In this document: piece after piece, positions 23,141-31,890 of the stretch
Layout of the letters: every line of letters begins with the position of its first letter
How positions within the stretch are numbered: position 1 is the first letter of the stretch
From: a virus
Strand: one strand, 5' to 3'
Length of the DNA stretch: 41,103 bases
Virus record (IMG/VR): IMGVR_UViG_3300049440_000232
Location: 1 to 41,103 of that record
Notes under the pieces: model-generated
Seen by the model: only the letters and a program-made list of their open reading frames with translations
Database searches by the model: none
Told to the model about the DNA's origin: nothing
Program-made: the position numbers and the translations under genes

Positions 23141-24440
23141 CACCCTCTCGGACGACCAGGTCCAGGCCCTCCGCTACGACTGGCGCTTCTGGGGGCGGCC
23201 CTCGCAGTTCGCGCCCGACGATCCCGACTGGCTGATCTGGCTCCTGATGACGGGGCGCGGGTTCGGGAAGACGCGGTCCGGCGCCGAGTTCATCAACGAG
23301 CGCGCCTTCCAGGGCGGCAAGCAGCGGTGGATCGCCCTGATCGGCGCCACGCCGGCCGACGTCCGCGACTACCAGATCGAGCGTGGCCCCTCGGCGATCC
23401 TCCGGGTGTCGCCCCCCTGGTTCCGGCCGGCCTACTTCCCCTCGAAGCGCCTCCTGCTCTGGCCGAACGGCGCGCACGCCACCGTCTTCTCGGGGGAAAA
23501 GCCCGAGGGCCTCCGCGGCTTTTCGGGCGACACCGCCTGGGGCGACGAGTTCGCGAAGTGGCGCCACCCCGAGGAGGCCCTCGACAACCTGCTCTTCGGG
23601 ATGCGCGAGGCGAAGGTCTCGAGCCCGCAGATCTGTCTCACCACGACCCCGAAGCCGCTCGCGATCCTGAAGGAGCTCGTCAAAGACCCGGACGTCCGGA
23701 CGATCGGCGGCACGTCCTACGAGAACCGCGAGAACCTGGACCCCCGGTGGTTCGCGAAGGTGATCGCGAAGGTCGAGGGGACGTCGCTCGGCCTCCAGGA
23801 GGTCCAGGGCAAGCTGCTGGACGAGATGCCGGGCGCGAAATGGAAGCGCGCGTGGATCGACGACCATCGGCACCAGGGACGGCATCCGGATCTGCTCCGG
23901 ATCGTCGTCGCGGTCGATCCCCCCGGCAGCTCGCGCAAGGGCGGCGCCGAGTGCGGGATCCTGGTCGGCGGCATCGCCCGCCTCGCCGGTGTACTGCACG
24001 GCTTCGTCCTCGAGGACGGGACGCTCCGCGCGACGCCGGCGTATTGGGGCCGCGCGGCGGTCCGCGCGTTCTGGAAGTGGCGCGCCGATCGCCTGGTGGC
24101 CGAGAAGAACTACGGCGGCGAGATGGTCGAGCACACGATCCGGACCGTCCCGAAGGACGACGAGGCCCGCGCGGGACTGGACGTCGCCTACAAGCACGTC
24201 AGCGCCACGCGGGGGAAGGTCGTGCGCGCGGAGCCGATCGCGGCACTCTATGAGAAGGGCCGGATCCACCACTGCGGCGCCTTCCCCGCGCTCGAGGACG
24301 AGCTCTGCACCTGGGAGGATCTGCCGGGCGAGCCGTCGCCGAACCGCCTCGACGCTCTGGTCTGGTGCTTCACGGAGCTCCTGCTCGAGCCCGAACCCAA
24401 CCTCGACATCCGTCTGCCGGTGCTGCGCCGCCCCACCTAG
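23037..24440 (+). CDS. terL: Terminase large subunit
   Basis: 467 residues from ATG 23037; longer (22992) and shorter (TTG 23097) starts are possible, all overlapping the previous gene. The packaging ATPase P-loop is G73-RGFGK-T79 (MTGRGFGKTRSGAEF). The acidic strand TAWGDEFAKW is the probable Walker B, followed by the coupling segment ICLTTTPKP. The nuclease half has the Asp strand (VVAVDPPGS) and late acidic residues (NRLDALVW). It translocates DNA into the prohead and cuts it. The next downstream gene is the portal. Confidence 0.92.
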   Translation: MVAPSSSRTRPAPAQRSLASLLASKPEGARQRILSTLSDDQVQALRYDWRFWGRPSQFAPDDPDWLIWLLMTGRGFGKTRSGAEFINERAFQGGKQRWIALIGATPADVRDYQIERGPSAILRVSPPWFRPAYFPSKRLLLWPNGAHATVFSGEKPEGLRGFSGDTAWGDEFAKWRHPEEALDNLLFGMREAKVSSPQICLTTTPKPLAILKELVKDPDVRTIGGTSYENRENLDPRWFAKVIAKVEGTSLGLQEVQGKLLDEMPGAKWKRAWIDDHRHQGRHPDLLRIVVAVDPPGSSRKGGAECGILVGGIARLAGVLHGFVLEDGTLRATPAYWGRAAVRAFWKWRADRLVAEKNYGGEMVEHTIRTVPKDDEARAGLDVAYKHVSATRGKVVRAEPIAALYEKGRIHHCGAFPALEDELCTWEDLPGEPSPNRLDALVWCFTELLLEPEPNLDIRLPVLRRPT

Positions 24441-24447
24441 CGGGCCG

Positions 24448-24480
24448 TTGCGAGCGGCCGCGCGGAAGCTGCATCATGCG
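24448..24480 (+). promoter_or_regulatory. Intergenic element, copy A (before portal)
   Basis: TTGCG (24448-24452), ten bases, then CGGAAGCTGCATCATGCG (24463-24480). Copies B (32887-32919) and C (31656-31688) have the same spacing. TTGCGA and CATCAT 18 bases apart could be a weak promoter. The GGAAG and ATG eight bases later could instead be a translation start. See findings. Confidence 0.5.
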
Positions 24481-24512
24481 CGCTCCTGACTTCCCCGGCA
24501 CCGCGGAGCCGC

Positions 24513-25970
24513 ATGGCGAAGGCCAGCTCGATCAAGAAGGCCGCGGGACCGCCTCCTCCCGCCCCGAAAGCCGCTCCGTCCGGACCGCCGGCGCCGCGGC
24601 CGCAAGCGTCAGCTCCCGCTCCCGCCGTCCCCCCGAAGCCCGACGCGCCGGCCCGGCCCTACGACTGGAAGACGGACGCGCCGCCGATCGGCGGCGTCCC
24701 CCGCGCCAACCAGCAGCCGACCGCCGGCGATGCCGTCCAGACGCTCGGCCAGCCGCTCCTTCGGAACCGCTCGGCGTCGCTCTTCATCGACGACCCGCTG
24801 CTCTGGGAGTTTCGCGGGCCCCGGGCGATCCAGACGATCGACCGGATCCTCCTCGATCCCGTCGTCGCCGGCACGCTCGAGCGGACGTCCCTCATGTTGC
24901 GCGGCGCCGACTGGCACATGGTGCCGGGCGATGATCGCGACATCTCGAAGCAGTGGGCCGAGCGCATCCAGGCCGACATCAACAACCTCGAGACCGGCTG
25001 GGAGTCGACCGTCGCCCAGGGCGCCGACATGCTGGGCTGGGGCTTCGCGCTCTTCGAGGTGCTCTTCCGCCAAGAGGCCGACGGGATCCACTGGCAGGAC
25101 TTCAGCCCCCGGGATCAACGGACGGTCCGCAGCTGGGACGTCGAGCCCGAAACGGGCAAACTCCTGGGCGTCCTCCAGCGGATCGAGACGGCCGGCGAGC
25201 GGATGCGCACGATCCCCGGCTGGAAACTGCTCCACTTTCGGACGCACCCCGCGAGTGGACGCCCCGAAGGGCGGTCGCTGATCCGGAACGCCTTCATCCC
25301 GTGGACCGACAAGCAGGAGCTGCGGCGGATCATCAAGCTCGGGCTCCGCCGGGACTTCACGGGGATCCCGGTGATGCAGGTCCCGATCCAGAACCTGACG
25401 CCCGGCGCCACGCCCGAAGAGAAGGCCGCGCTCGCCGAGGCCGAATCGATGGTGCGCGACGTCGAGCGCGATCTCCGCGAAGGCCTGGTCGTGCCGTCCG
25501 AGACGGATCCGCGCACGAACCAGCCATCGGGCTGGAAGCTCGGCCTGATGCAGTCGCCCGGCCGCCGGCAGATCGATCTCGAGTCCGTCTTCACCGTCAC
25601 GAACCGCGAGATCCTGATCGGGCTGATGGCCGAGTTCATCCTCCTCGGGCATGACCAGTCCGGCAGCCGGAGCCTCGGCGGCTCGAAGATGACGTTCTTC
25701 AACAAGGCCGCGACGGCCTGGCTCGACAACATCGCCGAGGTGATGGAGCGGAAGGCGACGCCGGTGCTCCAGGCCCTCAACCCGCAGTTCCGGACGGCCG
25801 CCCGGCCGAAGTGGGAGCACGGCGACGTCGACGCCGTCGAGCTCCAACAGCTCGGCGAGTTCCTGCAGGCCGCGGTGGGCACCGGCGCGATCGTGCCGGA
25901 TCCCGCGCTCGACAAGTGGGCCCGCGACCAGGTCGGCGCGCCCGTGGCCGATCAGAACCTCGACCTGTGA
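24513..25970 (+). CDS. Portal protein
   Basis: 485 residues. After a Pro/Ala/Lys-rich N-terminus (about 60 residues) comes a portal-like body: WEFRGPRAIQTIDRILLDPV, GADWHMVPGDD, WQDFSPRDQRTVRSWDV and GWKLLHFRTHPASGRPEG. Portal proteins form the dodecamer through which DNA enters the head and to which the tail attaches. The gene follows the large terminase, as usual. The pattern of Gly/Asp strands resembles the Mu-type portal group. Confidence 0.8.
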   Translation: MAKASSIKKAAGPPPPAPKAAPSGPPAPRPQASAPAPAVPPKPDAPARPYDWKTDAPPIGGVPRANQQPTAGDAVQTLGQPLLRNRSASLFIDDPLLWEFRGPRAIQTIDRILLDPVVAGTLERTSLMLRGADWHMVPGDDRDISKQWAERIQADINNLETGWESTVAQGADMLGWGFALFEVLFRQEADGIHWQDFSPRDQRTVRSWDVEPETGKLLGVLQRIETAGERMRTIPGWKLLHFRTHPASGRPEGRSLIRNAFIPWTDKQELRRIIKLGLRRDFTGIPVMQVPIQNLTPGATPEEKAALAEAESMVRDVERDLREGLVVPSETDPRTNQPSGWKLGLMQSPGRRQIDLESVFTVTNREILIGLMAEFILLGHDQSGSRSLGGSKMTFFNKAATAWLDNIAEVMERKATPVLQALNPQFRTAARPKWEHGDVDAVELQQLGEFLQAAVGTGAIVPDPALDKWARDQVGAPVADQNLDL

Positions 25971-26140
25971 GCTGGCGCGACTGGTGGGCGCCCCTGCGGG
26001 GCTGGTGGACGTGGGCGCGGACCGGGCAGCCGGCACCGGGCTATGACTCGGGCGACATGCTGATGAGCTGCCTCGGGTGTGGCTGTTGTGTCGTCGTCGT
26101 GGTGGTCGTCGCCGGCGCGGTCGCGTGGGCGCTCTGGTGA
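25967..26140 (+). CDS. Small membrane protein with cysteine cluster
   Basis: 57 residues, GTG in a GTGA overlap with the portal. The N-terminus is Trp-rich (SWRDWWAPLRGWWTW), and a C-terminal span (CLGCGCCVVVVVVVAGAVAW) begins with four cysteines. It could be membrane-bound or a lipid-modified head component. No family is recognised. Confidence 0.5.
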   Translation: MSWRDWWAPLRGWWTWARTGQPAPGYDSGDMLMSCLGCGCCVVVVVVVAGAVAWALW

Positions 26141-26162
26141 ACCTCGAACCAAGGAGTCGGCC

Positions 26163-27128
26163 GTGAAGCTCGGGACCGTGATCCATTCGCTGCTCAATGG
26201 GCTGTTGCTGTCGGTGGTGGGCTCGCTGCTCGGGGCGCTCGCCGGCGGGATCTTCAGCCCCGCGCTCCTCGTCCACGTCGCCATCGGGGCGATCGGGACC
26301 AACGTCTCGGCCTACATCGTGCGGAACAGCCCCAGCTGGCTGACCTGGCTCGGGCAGAAGCTCGGGGGCGCACCGCCCCCGGCGTCGGCCGCTGGGATCC
26401 TCGTCCTCCTCCTCTGCGCGCTGCCCCTGGCGAGCTGCGCGCCGCCGGCGGCCGCCGGCGCCACGCTGACGGTCATGGCTGCGGGCGACACGGCGAAGGT
26501 CTTCGCCCACTGGCCCGTCGTGAATCGGGCCACCGGCTACACCTACACCCTCACGACGCTCGCGACCAACGGGACCTGGACGGGGCTCGCGACCGGGACG
26601 GCCACGGCGGCGACCAGCGTGTCCCTGGGGCCGATCTCGACGACGGCGGACACCGCGGTCTTCCAGCTCTGCGTCACGGCCACCGGCGCCTCGGGCGCCT
26701 CGCCGATCGGCTGTACGCCATCCGCGGCGAACGCCGCGAACACTTGGCGCCGGAAGCTGGGCACGCCGACGCCCGTGATGGACTCGGTCACGGCGCTCCT
26801 GCTCTTGCCGTCGCACCTGGCGCTGACGGTGGGCCAGACGGCGCCCGCGCCCTGCCCGTTCTATCAGCTCGGGAACGGCGCGGTGGGCATGCGCGCCGGC
26901 GACAGCGCCAGCTGTACGAGCGCCTACATCGCGACCTACTCGGAGACGCAGCGCGCGCTCACGCCCGATCAACAGGCCCTGGTGGACGGCCGCTGCATCA
27001 CCTGGCACAACTCGACCCCGATGGTGGCGACGCTCACGATCGGGTCGACCGCCTGCGATGGCCTGGGGCTCTGGCGCTGGCGCGCGACGCCGCGGGACGA
27101 CGTCGCCGTGGCGCTCGCCCGGATCTGA
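26163..27128 (+). CDS. Membrane/lipobox protein with beta-sandwich domain
   Basis: GTG at 26163 has AAGGAG upstream. The 321-residue product has one or two N-terminal membrane segments (about 10-60), a second hydrophobic segment ending in a lipobox-like L-A-S-C (LLLCALPLASCAPP, about residues 82-95), and a fibronectin-III-like domain (VFAHWPVVNRATGYTYTLTT). A lipobox in the middle of a protein is odd. It could be two genes fused or a membrane protein followed by an exported domain. The cysteines in the C-terminal half (CPFYQLG, CTSAY, GRCITW, TACDG) may form disulfides. It sits in the cassette between portal and head genes. Confidence 0.55.
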   Translation: MKLGTVIHSLLNGLLLSVVGSLLGALAGGIFSPALLVHVAIGAIGTNVSAYIVRNSPSWLTWLGQKLGGAPPPASAAGILVLLLCALPLASCAPPAAAGATLTVMAAGDTAKVFAHWPVVNRATGYTYTLTTLATNGTWTGLATGTATAATSVSLGPISTTADTAVFQLCVTATGASGASPIGCTPSAANAANTWRRKLGTPTPVMDSVTALLLLPSHLALTVGQTAPAPCPFYQLGNGAVGMRAGDSASCTSAYIATYSETQRALTPDQQALVDGRCITWHNSTPMVATLTIGSTACDGLGLWRWRATPRDDVAVALARI

Positions 27129-27331
27129 TGCCCGTGGGGCGGCAGTCCGTCCTGCTCTCCGTCGCGGAGGCCGCCGCGCTCCGGTGTCAGCTGCATCACG
27201 GCCGGCGCCCGCGCCTCGGCCCGATGGGCCCGCTCGGGGGCACGGCGGCGCTGGCGCTCACGCCGTGCCCCGAGTGTCTGCTCGCGACGCTGCGGCGTTT
27301 CCCGGCCGTTCTCCGCCCTCTCACCACTTAG
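27128..27331 (+). CDS. Small protein with Cys-Pro-x-Cys
   Basis: 67 residues from ATG overlapping the previous stop. The only motif is a late C-P-E-C and one further Cys. The function is unknown. Confidence 0.45.
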   Translation: MPVGRQSVLLSVAEAAALRCQLHHGRRPRLGPMGPLGGTAALALTPCPECLLATLRRFPAVLRPLTT

Positions 27332-27342
27332 GAGCGCCTGCC

Positions 27343-27792
27343 ATGCCCGAGGAAAGCCCCGAGCCGCCGGAAATCGACACGACCGTCGAAGGCCCGCACA
27401 TCACGGACGTGGCCGCGGCGAAGCGCCACCAGGCGGCGCTCGCGGAGCGCGAACGGGCGCTCACGATCGAGCACGCGCATCGGGCCCCCGACGCGGCCAT
27501 CCAGGCGATCCGGCTCGACCGCTCGAGCCGGTGGACGGCGCTCCTCAAGGGGCGCGAGGAGTCCGGGGGGATCCGGGAGTGGGCGCGCCTGATGACCGCG
27601 CGCTTCGAGAGCCCGGCCGTCGCGATTCGCGGGCACCGGCTCTCGTGGGTGATGGCGCTCTATGTCGTCCGCTACGGCGAGAGCGAGCACTACTGGCCGG
27701 CGCAGCTCGACGAGGCGGATCTCGCCCGCGCGACGCGCTGGTACACGGGCGCCACGCCCCGCGATGTCACCTACCTGCCGGGAGAGGAGTAA
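27343..27792 (+). CDS. Hypothetical protein
   Basis: 149 residues, ATG preceded by a GGAG site. It is rich in Arg and Glu with a helical N-terminus (KRHQAALAERERALTIEHAH). No motif is recognised. It lies between small unknown genes and a tail-fibre-like gene. Confidence 0.55.
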   Translation: MPEESPEPPEIDTTVEGPHITDVAAAKRHQAALAERERALTIEHAHRAPDAAIQAIRLDRSSRWTALLKGREESGGIREWARLMTARFESPAVAIRGHRLSWVMALYVVRYGESEHYWPAQLDEADLARATRWYTGATPRDVTYLPGEE

Positions 27793-27795
27793 TCC

Positions 27796-28209
27796 ATGTC
27801 CGGCGCGATGAGTGACTATCTCGAGGGCCAGGTCGGCGCGCATCTCTTCCGCACGGCCGCCTTCACGAAGCCCACGCACGTCTACTGGGCGCTCTATACC
27901 GCGGCGCCCGGGGAGACCGGGGGCGGCACGGAGGTCTCGGGCGGCTCCTACGCGCGGGCCCAGCTCGATCCGCTCGATGCGAACTACGATGCCCCGGTCG
28001 GCGGCAACGGGCAGTTCTCGAATCATGCGGGGCTCGCCTTCCCCGCGCCGACGGCGAACTGGGGCACGGTCGTGGCGACCGCCGCGCTCGACGCCTCGAC
28101 CGCCGGCAACTTCCTGATCTACGGGACGCTCACCACCGCGAAGACCGTGAACAACGGCGACCCCGCGCCCTCCTTCGGCGCGAACGCCCTCGTCGTCACG
28201 TTCGACTAA
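27796..28209 (+). CDS. Tail-fibre-like protein of a common phage family
   Basis: 137 residues. The pattern MSDYLEGQVGAHLFRTA-FTKPTHVYWALYTAAP followed by GGGTEVSGGSYARAQLDP matches a family of short phage structural proteins, with a 'N...I.F..A.ANWGTV' strand later (LAFPAPTANWGTVVA). Members are tail or fibre components, some receptor-associated. The place, between portal and head genes, is unusual. Confidence 0.75.
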   Translation: MSGAMSDYLEGQVGAHLFRTAAFTKPTHVYWALYTAAPGETGGGTEVSGGSYARAQLDPLDANYDAPVGGNGQFSNHAGLAFPAPTANWGTVVATAALDASTAGNFLIYGTLTTAKTVNNGDPAPSFGANALVVTFD

Positions 28210-28245
28210 GGAGCCGGGCGCCCCGTCGGCGCCCGCGCCACCGCG

Positions 28246-30213
28246 ATGGCTGTCACCGTCACCGGGTTCTCGGCGCAGACCACGAGCGCGGCGGTCTCGG
28301 GCGTCGCCGCCGGCGACCTCATGATCGTCACGGCCCATCGGGACGGCTCGACCACGCCGCCCACCCTGCCGAGCGGCTTCACCACGATCGATGGCCCCAC
28401 CGGGGCCAACACCAACTCGCACCGCACCGGCTGGAAGACGTGCGTCGGCGGCGAGACCACGTCCGGGACCTGGACGAACGCCACGTCCGTCGTCTGCCAC
28501 ATCATCCACGCCTCCGCCGGCGAGGTCCTCGCCATCGGCGCGCACGCCCTCAATGGCAACGCCTCGACCTCGATGGGCTGGAGCGCGCTCACCCTCACGG
28601 GGACTAACGGCCTCTCGATCGTCCTCCTCCAGGGCGCGCACCGCTCGGCGACCAATGTCGGCGCCACCGCCCTGTCGCCGTCGGGGCTGACCAACGACAC
28701 CAGTCATACCGACTGCGCGGGCTTCGCCAGCGGGAGCGTGAGCACCTGGGCGGCCCAGACCGAGAGCGTCAACGCCAACTCGGGCTGGCGCACCGAGACC
28801 GTCGAGATCACGGTCACGGTCCCGATCCCCCCGAATGCCGTCCAGTCCGCCTCGAGTACGAGCGGGAGCGTGACGCTCCCGAACCCCGTGACCGCCGGCA
28901 ACGTGCTCGTGCTGGTGAGCCGCCAGGAATCGAACAGTCGCCAGCTCGTGAGTGTCGCCGACGGCGCGAGCGACGCGTGGGTCGTCGCGCAGGCGGGCAA
29001 CAATCCCGATTTCGCCCACGGCCTGGGCGCCGCCTACGTCCTCTCGGCGGTCGGGGGCTCGATCACCGTGACGCCCACCTATGACGCCGCCCCGCCCTCC
29101 CAGACCCTGCTCCTCGCGGAGTACCCGGGGCCCGCGACCGCCGTCGACATCAACCTCTGGACCGACAATGCCGGCGTGGCGGCCACCTCGCTCGCGATCG
29201 GGCCGGCCACGCCCGCGCAGGCCAGCGAGCTCCAGGTCGGCTACGCGTGGGGGCAGATCAGTGGCCGGGTGGTCAGTCCGCCGAGCACGCCGGCGTTCGG
29301 GGTGGACAAGCAGCTCCAGGATACGGGCTCGACGGCCATCAACCTGGTGCTCGCGAGCTTCCTGCAAACCGCGTTGCCGGGATCGGAATCCCTGACGTGG
29401 AAGTCGGACGGCGGGACGACGAATCAGGACTGGGAGATCGGCTGGCTTTCGATCGAGACGGGGGGCGGCGGCGGTGCGGCCCTGGCGGCGACCTGCGCGG
29501 CGACCGCGAGCCTCTCGGCCGCCCTCACGACCGCGATCCCCCTGGCGGCCACGCCCCAAGCCGGGGCGAGTCTCACCGCGGCCCTGACCACGGCGATTCC
29601 CCTCGCCGCGGCGCCGAGCGCCGGCGCCACGTTCGCGGCGTCCCTGACGACGGCCATCGCGCTGGCCGCCAGCGCGAGCGCCGGGGCGAGCTGCACCGCG
29701 GGGCTCTCGACCCAGATCCCGCTCGCCGCGCAGGTCGGGGGCGGGGCGACGGCCACCGGGACCCTCACGACGGCGATCACCTTCTCGGCCACGGCGACCG
29801 CGACGGCGACCCTCGGGGCCGCGCTGACGACCGCCAGTGGGCTCGCGGCCGCGCTGACCAGTGGGGCGACGCTCGGCGCCGCGCTGACGACGGCGATTCC
29901 CCTGCAGGTCCAGGTCACGGGCGGCGCGACCCTCGTGGCCGCGCTCAGCACCGCGATCGCCCTCGGGGCGCAGCTGCCGGCGACCGTCACGCTGACGGCG
30001 GTCCTCGGCTCGGCCGTCCGGGCCGTCTACCGCGCGAGCCTCGCGCTCGAGGGCGCCTACGCCCCGACGCTCGAGGCGATGGCGCCGGCGGACGCCGATC
30101 TCGCCGCGCCCGCGGCCTACGATGCGACGCTGGAACTCTTCTGTCCCGACCATGCCGACGTCGACGTCGACGCGGCCTACGATCCCACGCTCGAGCTGGA
30201 GGTGCTCTCGTGA
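28246..30213 (+). CDS. Structural protein with two beta-sandwich domains and 20-residue repeats
   Basis: The 655-residue product has two related jelly-roll or lectin-like domains (about 1-195 and 196-410), then a Gly-rich linker and a run of 20-residue repeats (29506-30042) with the unit A-[ST]-L-x-A-A-L-T-T-A-I-P-L-A-A-x-x-x-x-G. It ends with three AYDxTLEL units. The likely function is a head decoration or surface fibre. Repeat length is exactly 60 bases, so copy number can change without a frameshift. The neighbours include a tail-fibre-like protein. Confidence 0.65.
   Translation: MAVTVTGFSAQTTSAAVSGVAAGDLMIVTAHRDGSTTPPTLPSGFTTIDGPTGANTNSHRTGWKTCVGGETTSGTWTNATSVVCHIIHASAGEVLAIGAHALNGNASTSMGWSALTLTGTNGLSIVLLQGAHRSATNVGATALSPSGLTNDTSHTDCAGFASGSVSTWAAQTESVNANSGWRTETVEITVTVPIPPNAVQSASSTSGSVTLPNPVTAGNVLVLVSRQESNSRQLVSVADGASDAWVVAQAGNNPDFAHGLGAAYVLSAVGGSITVTPTYDAAPPSQTLLLAEYPGPATAVDINLWTDNAGVAATSLAIGPATPAQASELQVGYAWGQISGRVVSPPSTPAFGVDKQLQDTGSTAINLVLASFLQTALPGSESLTWKSDGGTTNQDWEIGWLSIETGGGGGAALAATCAATASLSAALTTAIPLAATPQAGASLTAALTTAIPLAAAPSAGATFAASLTTAIALAASASAGASCTAGLSTQIPLAAQVGGGATATGTLTTAITFSATATATATLGAALTTASGLAAALTSGATLGAALTTAIPLQVQVTGGATLVAALSTAIALGAQLPATVTLTAVLGSAVRAVYRASLALEGAYAPTLEAMAPADADLAAPAAYDATLELFCPDHADVDVDAAYDPTLELEVLS
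29506..29985 (+). repeat. Eight 60-bp tandem repeats (plus one weak copy)
   Basis: Units start at 29506, 29566, 29626, 29686, 29746, 29806, 29866 and 29926, with a degenerate ninth at 29986. Each encodes 20 residues of the ALTTAIPLAA type. Similarity is higher in the protein than in the DNA, which suggests old duplications kept in frame. Confidence 0.8.
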
Positions 30214-30530
30214 ACGTTCTGCCCATCGGCACGCCCATCCTGTTCACGATCGGCGGCAAGCGGCCCCTCACGAACCTGGCCGCCGGCGGCGGTCCGGAAC
30301 CGGCCGCGGCCGTGGTGGTCCAGGTCCAGGACCTCGCCGGGAACCCGGTCGGGGCGCCGACCGACTGTGCGTACGTCGGGGGGACCGCGGCCGAGTACCA
30401 GGGGATCTCGCCGGCCCTCGCGCTCGCCAAGGGGATCGACTACGACGTCGTCGCGACCGCCACGAAGGCGGCGGCCGTGATCTGGACCGCGCGCCAGCGA
30501 CTCCGCGCAGACTACCTCACGGGGATCTGA
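30210..30530 (+). CDS. Small beta-rich structural protein
   Basis: 106 residues from GTG 30210 with GGAGG upstream. Sequence such as AAVVVQVQDLAGNPVGA and DYDVVATATKAAAVIW points to a beta-sandwich, like small head or tail accessory proteins. The function is unknown. Confidence 0.55.
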   Translation: MNVLPIGTPILFTIGGKRPLTNLAAGGGPEPAAAVVVQVQDLAGNPVGAPTDCAYVGGTAAEYQGISPALALAKGIDYDVVATATKAAAVIWTARQRLRADYLTGI

Positions 30531-30532
30531 CG

Positions 30533-30808
30533 ATGGCGAACAAGCAGAAGTACCGGCTGGGGCGGTTTCTCGCGGGACCGCCGCCCGTCAACGAAGAGCG
30601 CCGGGCGACGAAGGAGCTGAGCGGCCGCCAGCGGGTGAAGCTCCGGAAGGCGGCGCGCCGGAATGCCCAGCGCGCGAAGGGCCTCGCCCAGGTCCTCGAG
30701 GTCCAGCACCAGGTCGACACGTTCGTGGATCCCGCGGCGAAGCTGATCGTGCCGCCGGGCCCGCGCGTCGTGATCGGGCGTCGGCCGCCCAGTCCGCGGC
30801 CGGGCTGA
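30533..30808 (+). CDS. Small basic protein
   Basis: 91 residues, very rich in Arg and Lys (SGRQRVKLRKAARRNAQRAK). It ends where the head morphogenesis gene starts. Such small basic proteins near head genes may bind DNA, but nothing more can be read. Confidence 0.5.
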   Translation: MANKQKYRLGRFLAGPPPVNEERRATKELSGRQRVKLRKAARRNAQRAKGLAQVLEVQHQVDTFVDPAAKLIVPPGPRVVIGRRPPSPRPG

Positions 30809-31659
30809 TGCCGCGCCTCCTCGTCTCGCGCTCCCAGCTCCGGCCCCAGCTGAACGAGCGGGAGCGCCGGCTGCAGCTCGTCACCACGATGGTCCTCCGC
30901 GGGATCCGGCAACTGATGACCCCGCAGGAGCTCCGGATCGCGTCAGCGATCGGCTCCGTCCATCCGGACCAGCTGACGGCGCGCGTCGCCGGCGTCTGGG
31001 AGCGGCATCGGCCGGCGCTGATCGCGGCCCTCGCGGATCCGGTGCGCGTGCGCAAGGCCGCGGATCCCGAGCCCCAGCCGGATCCGACGCCCGTGTCGGA
31101 GAACCTGCTGCAGGCCTTGGCCGAGGCCCAGGTCGGCCGGATGATCCGGGAACTCTCGCCCCGGCAGCTCGCCGCGGTGCAGGCCCAGCTCCGGGCCCTG
31201 ATGCAGCTCGGGCCCAGCCCCGCGATCCTCGAGGGCATCGGCGCCGCGACGGGGCTGACCGGGATCCAGGTCGCGCGCGTCGCGCAGTATCTCAAGCGCC
31301 AGCGCGAGGCCGATGTCCCCGAGGCCGTCGCGGTCCGCACCGCGAAGACCTATGCGGATTCGCTCCTCGCCCAGCGCGCCGGCACGATCGCGCGCTACGA
31401 GGCCGTGACCTACACGAACACCCTCGTCCACCAGCGTGGGCTCCAGCTGAACGGCGGGAAGTCGATCACGAAGTCCTGGGTCTCGGCCCGCGACCTCCGG
31501 GTCGATCACGGGCGCCCCAACGGGATCTGCCGCGTCCTGGACGACGGGAAGCGGATTCCGCTCGAGCAGGCCTGGATCTTCGATGGCGAGCAGTACATGT
31601 CGCCGCCCGGGCACATCGGGTGCCGGTGCCTCGAGGAGATCTGGGACGAGACGGCTTGA
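30808..31659 (+). CDS. Head morphogenesis protein, SPP1 gp7 / Mu gpF type
   Basis: 283 residues. The C-terminal part has the family signature: an arm of TNTLVHQRG, then SWVSARDLRVDHGRPNG, then FDGEQYMSPPGHIGCRC. The last C-R-C is typical of the family. These minor head proteins bind the portal and help in DNA ejection or prohead assembly. The helical N-terminus (PRLLVSRSQLRPQL) is also usual. Confidence 0.85.
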   Translation: MPRLLVSRSQLRPQLNERERRLQLVTTMVLRGIRQLMTPQELRIASAIGSVHPDQLTARVAGVWERHRPALIAALADPVRVRKAADPEPQPDPTPVSENLLQALAEAQVGRMIRELSPRQLAAVQAQLRALMQLGPSPAILEGIGAATGLTGIQVARVAQYLKRQREADVPEAVAVRTAKTYADSLLAQRAGTIARYEAVTYTNTLVHQRGLQLNGGKSITKSWVSARDLRVDHGRPNGICRVLDDGKRIPLEQAWIFDGEQYMSPPGHIGCRCLEEIWDETA

Positions 31660-31688
31660 AAATCGGCTGACGGAAGGTGCAGGATGCG
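31656..31688 (+). promoter_or_regulatory. Intergenic element, copy C (before protease)
   Basis: TTGAA (31656-31660), ten bases, then CGGAAGGTGCAGGATGCG (31671-31688). It has the same layout as copies A and B but is less conserved. Its ATG (31684) opens a seven-codon ORF ending at 31707. Confidence 0.45.
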
Positions 31689-31890
31689 GGCCATGAACCA
31701 GGGCTGAGCTAACCCAGAAGGCGGCCAGTAGGAACGAGAGCTCTCCTAGCCCGCGACGGGAGACGTTCCGAAGGGTGTGCCGGAACCGCCATTAGTGGCC
31801 GCCGCCGATAGTCCGAACGCAGTGCGTGGCGTGATTCGCCTGGCCGTCTGCCAGGTACGCGGGGCGCCACGTTTCCCCCTGGAGATCCCC
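31660..31890 (+). other. Non-coding gap with structured RNA potential
   Basis: 231 bases without a supported gene. It begins with element C. GGAACG (31731-31736) can pair with CGTTCC (31764-31769), enclosing TCTCC/GGAGA (or CCCG-CGA-CGGG) inside. A GGAG site lies before the protease start. This is one of the longest gaps in the genome. Confidence 0.5.

Noticed and set aside
29506-30042. CRISPR-like array
   Set aside because: The 60-bp periodicity is coding repeat in frame with no spacers; no CRISPR array was seen in the window.
27328-30153. 941-codon open frame on the minus strand in the accessory cassette
   Set aside because: Same kind of antisense shadow; composition is almost only Arg, Gly, Ala, Asp and Val and it runs across several plus-strand genes.
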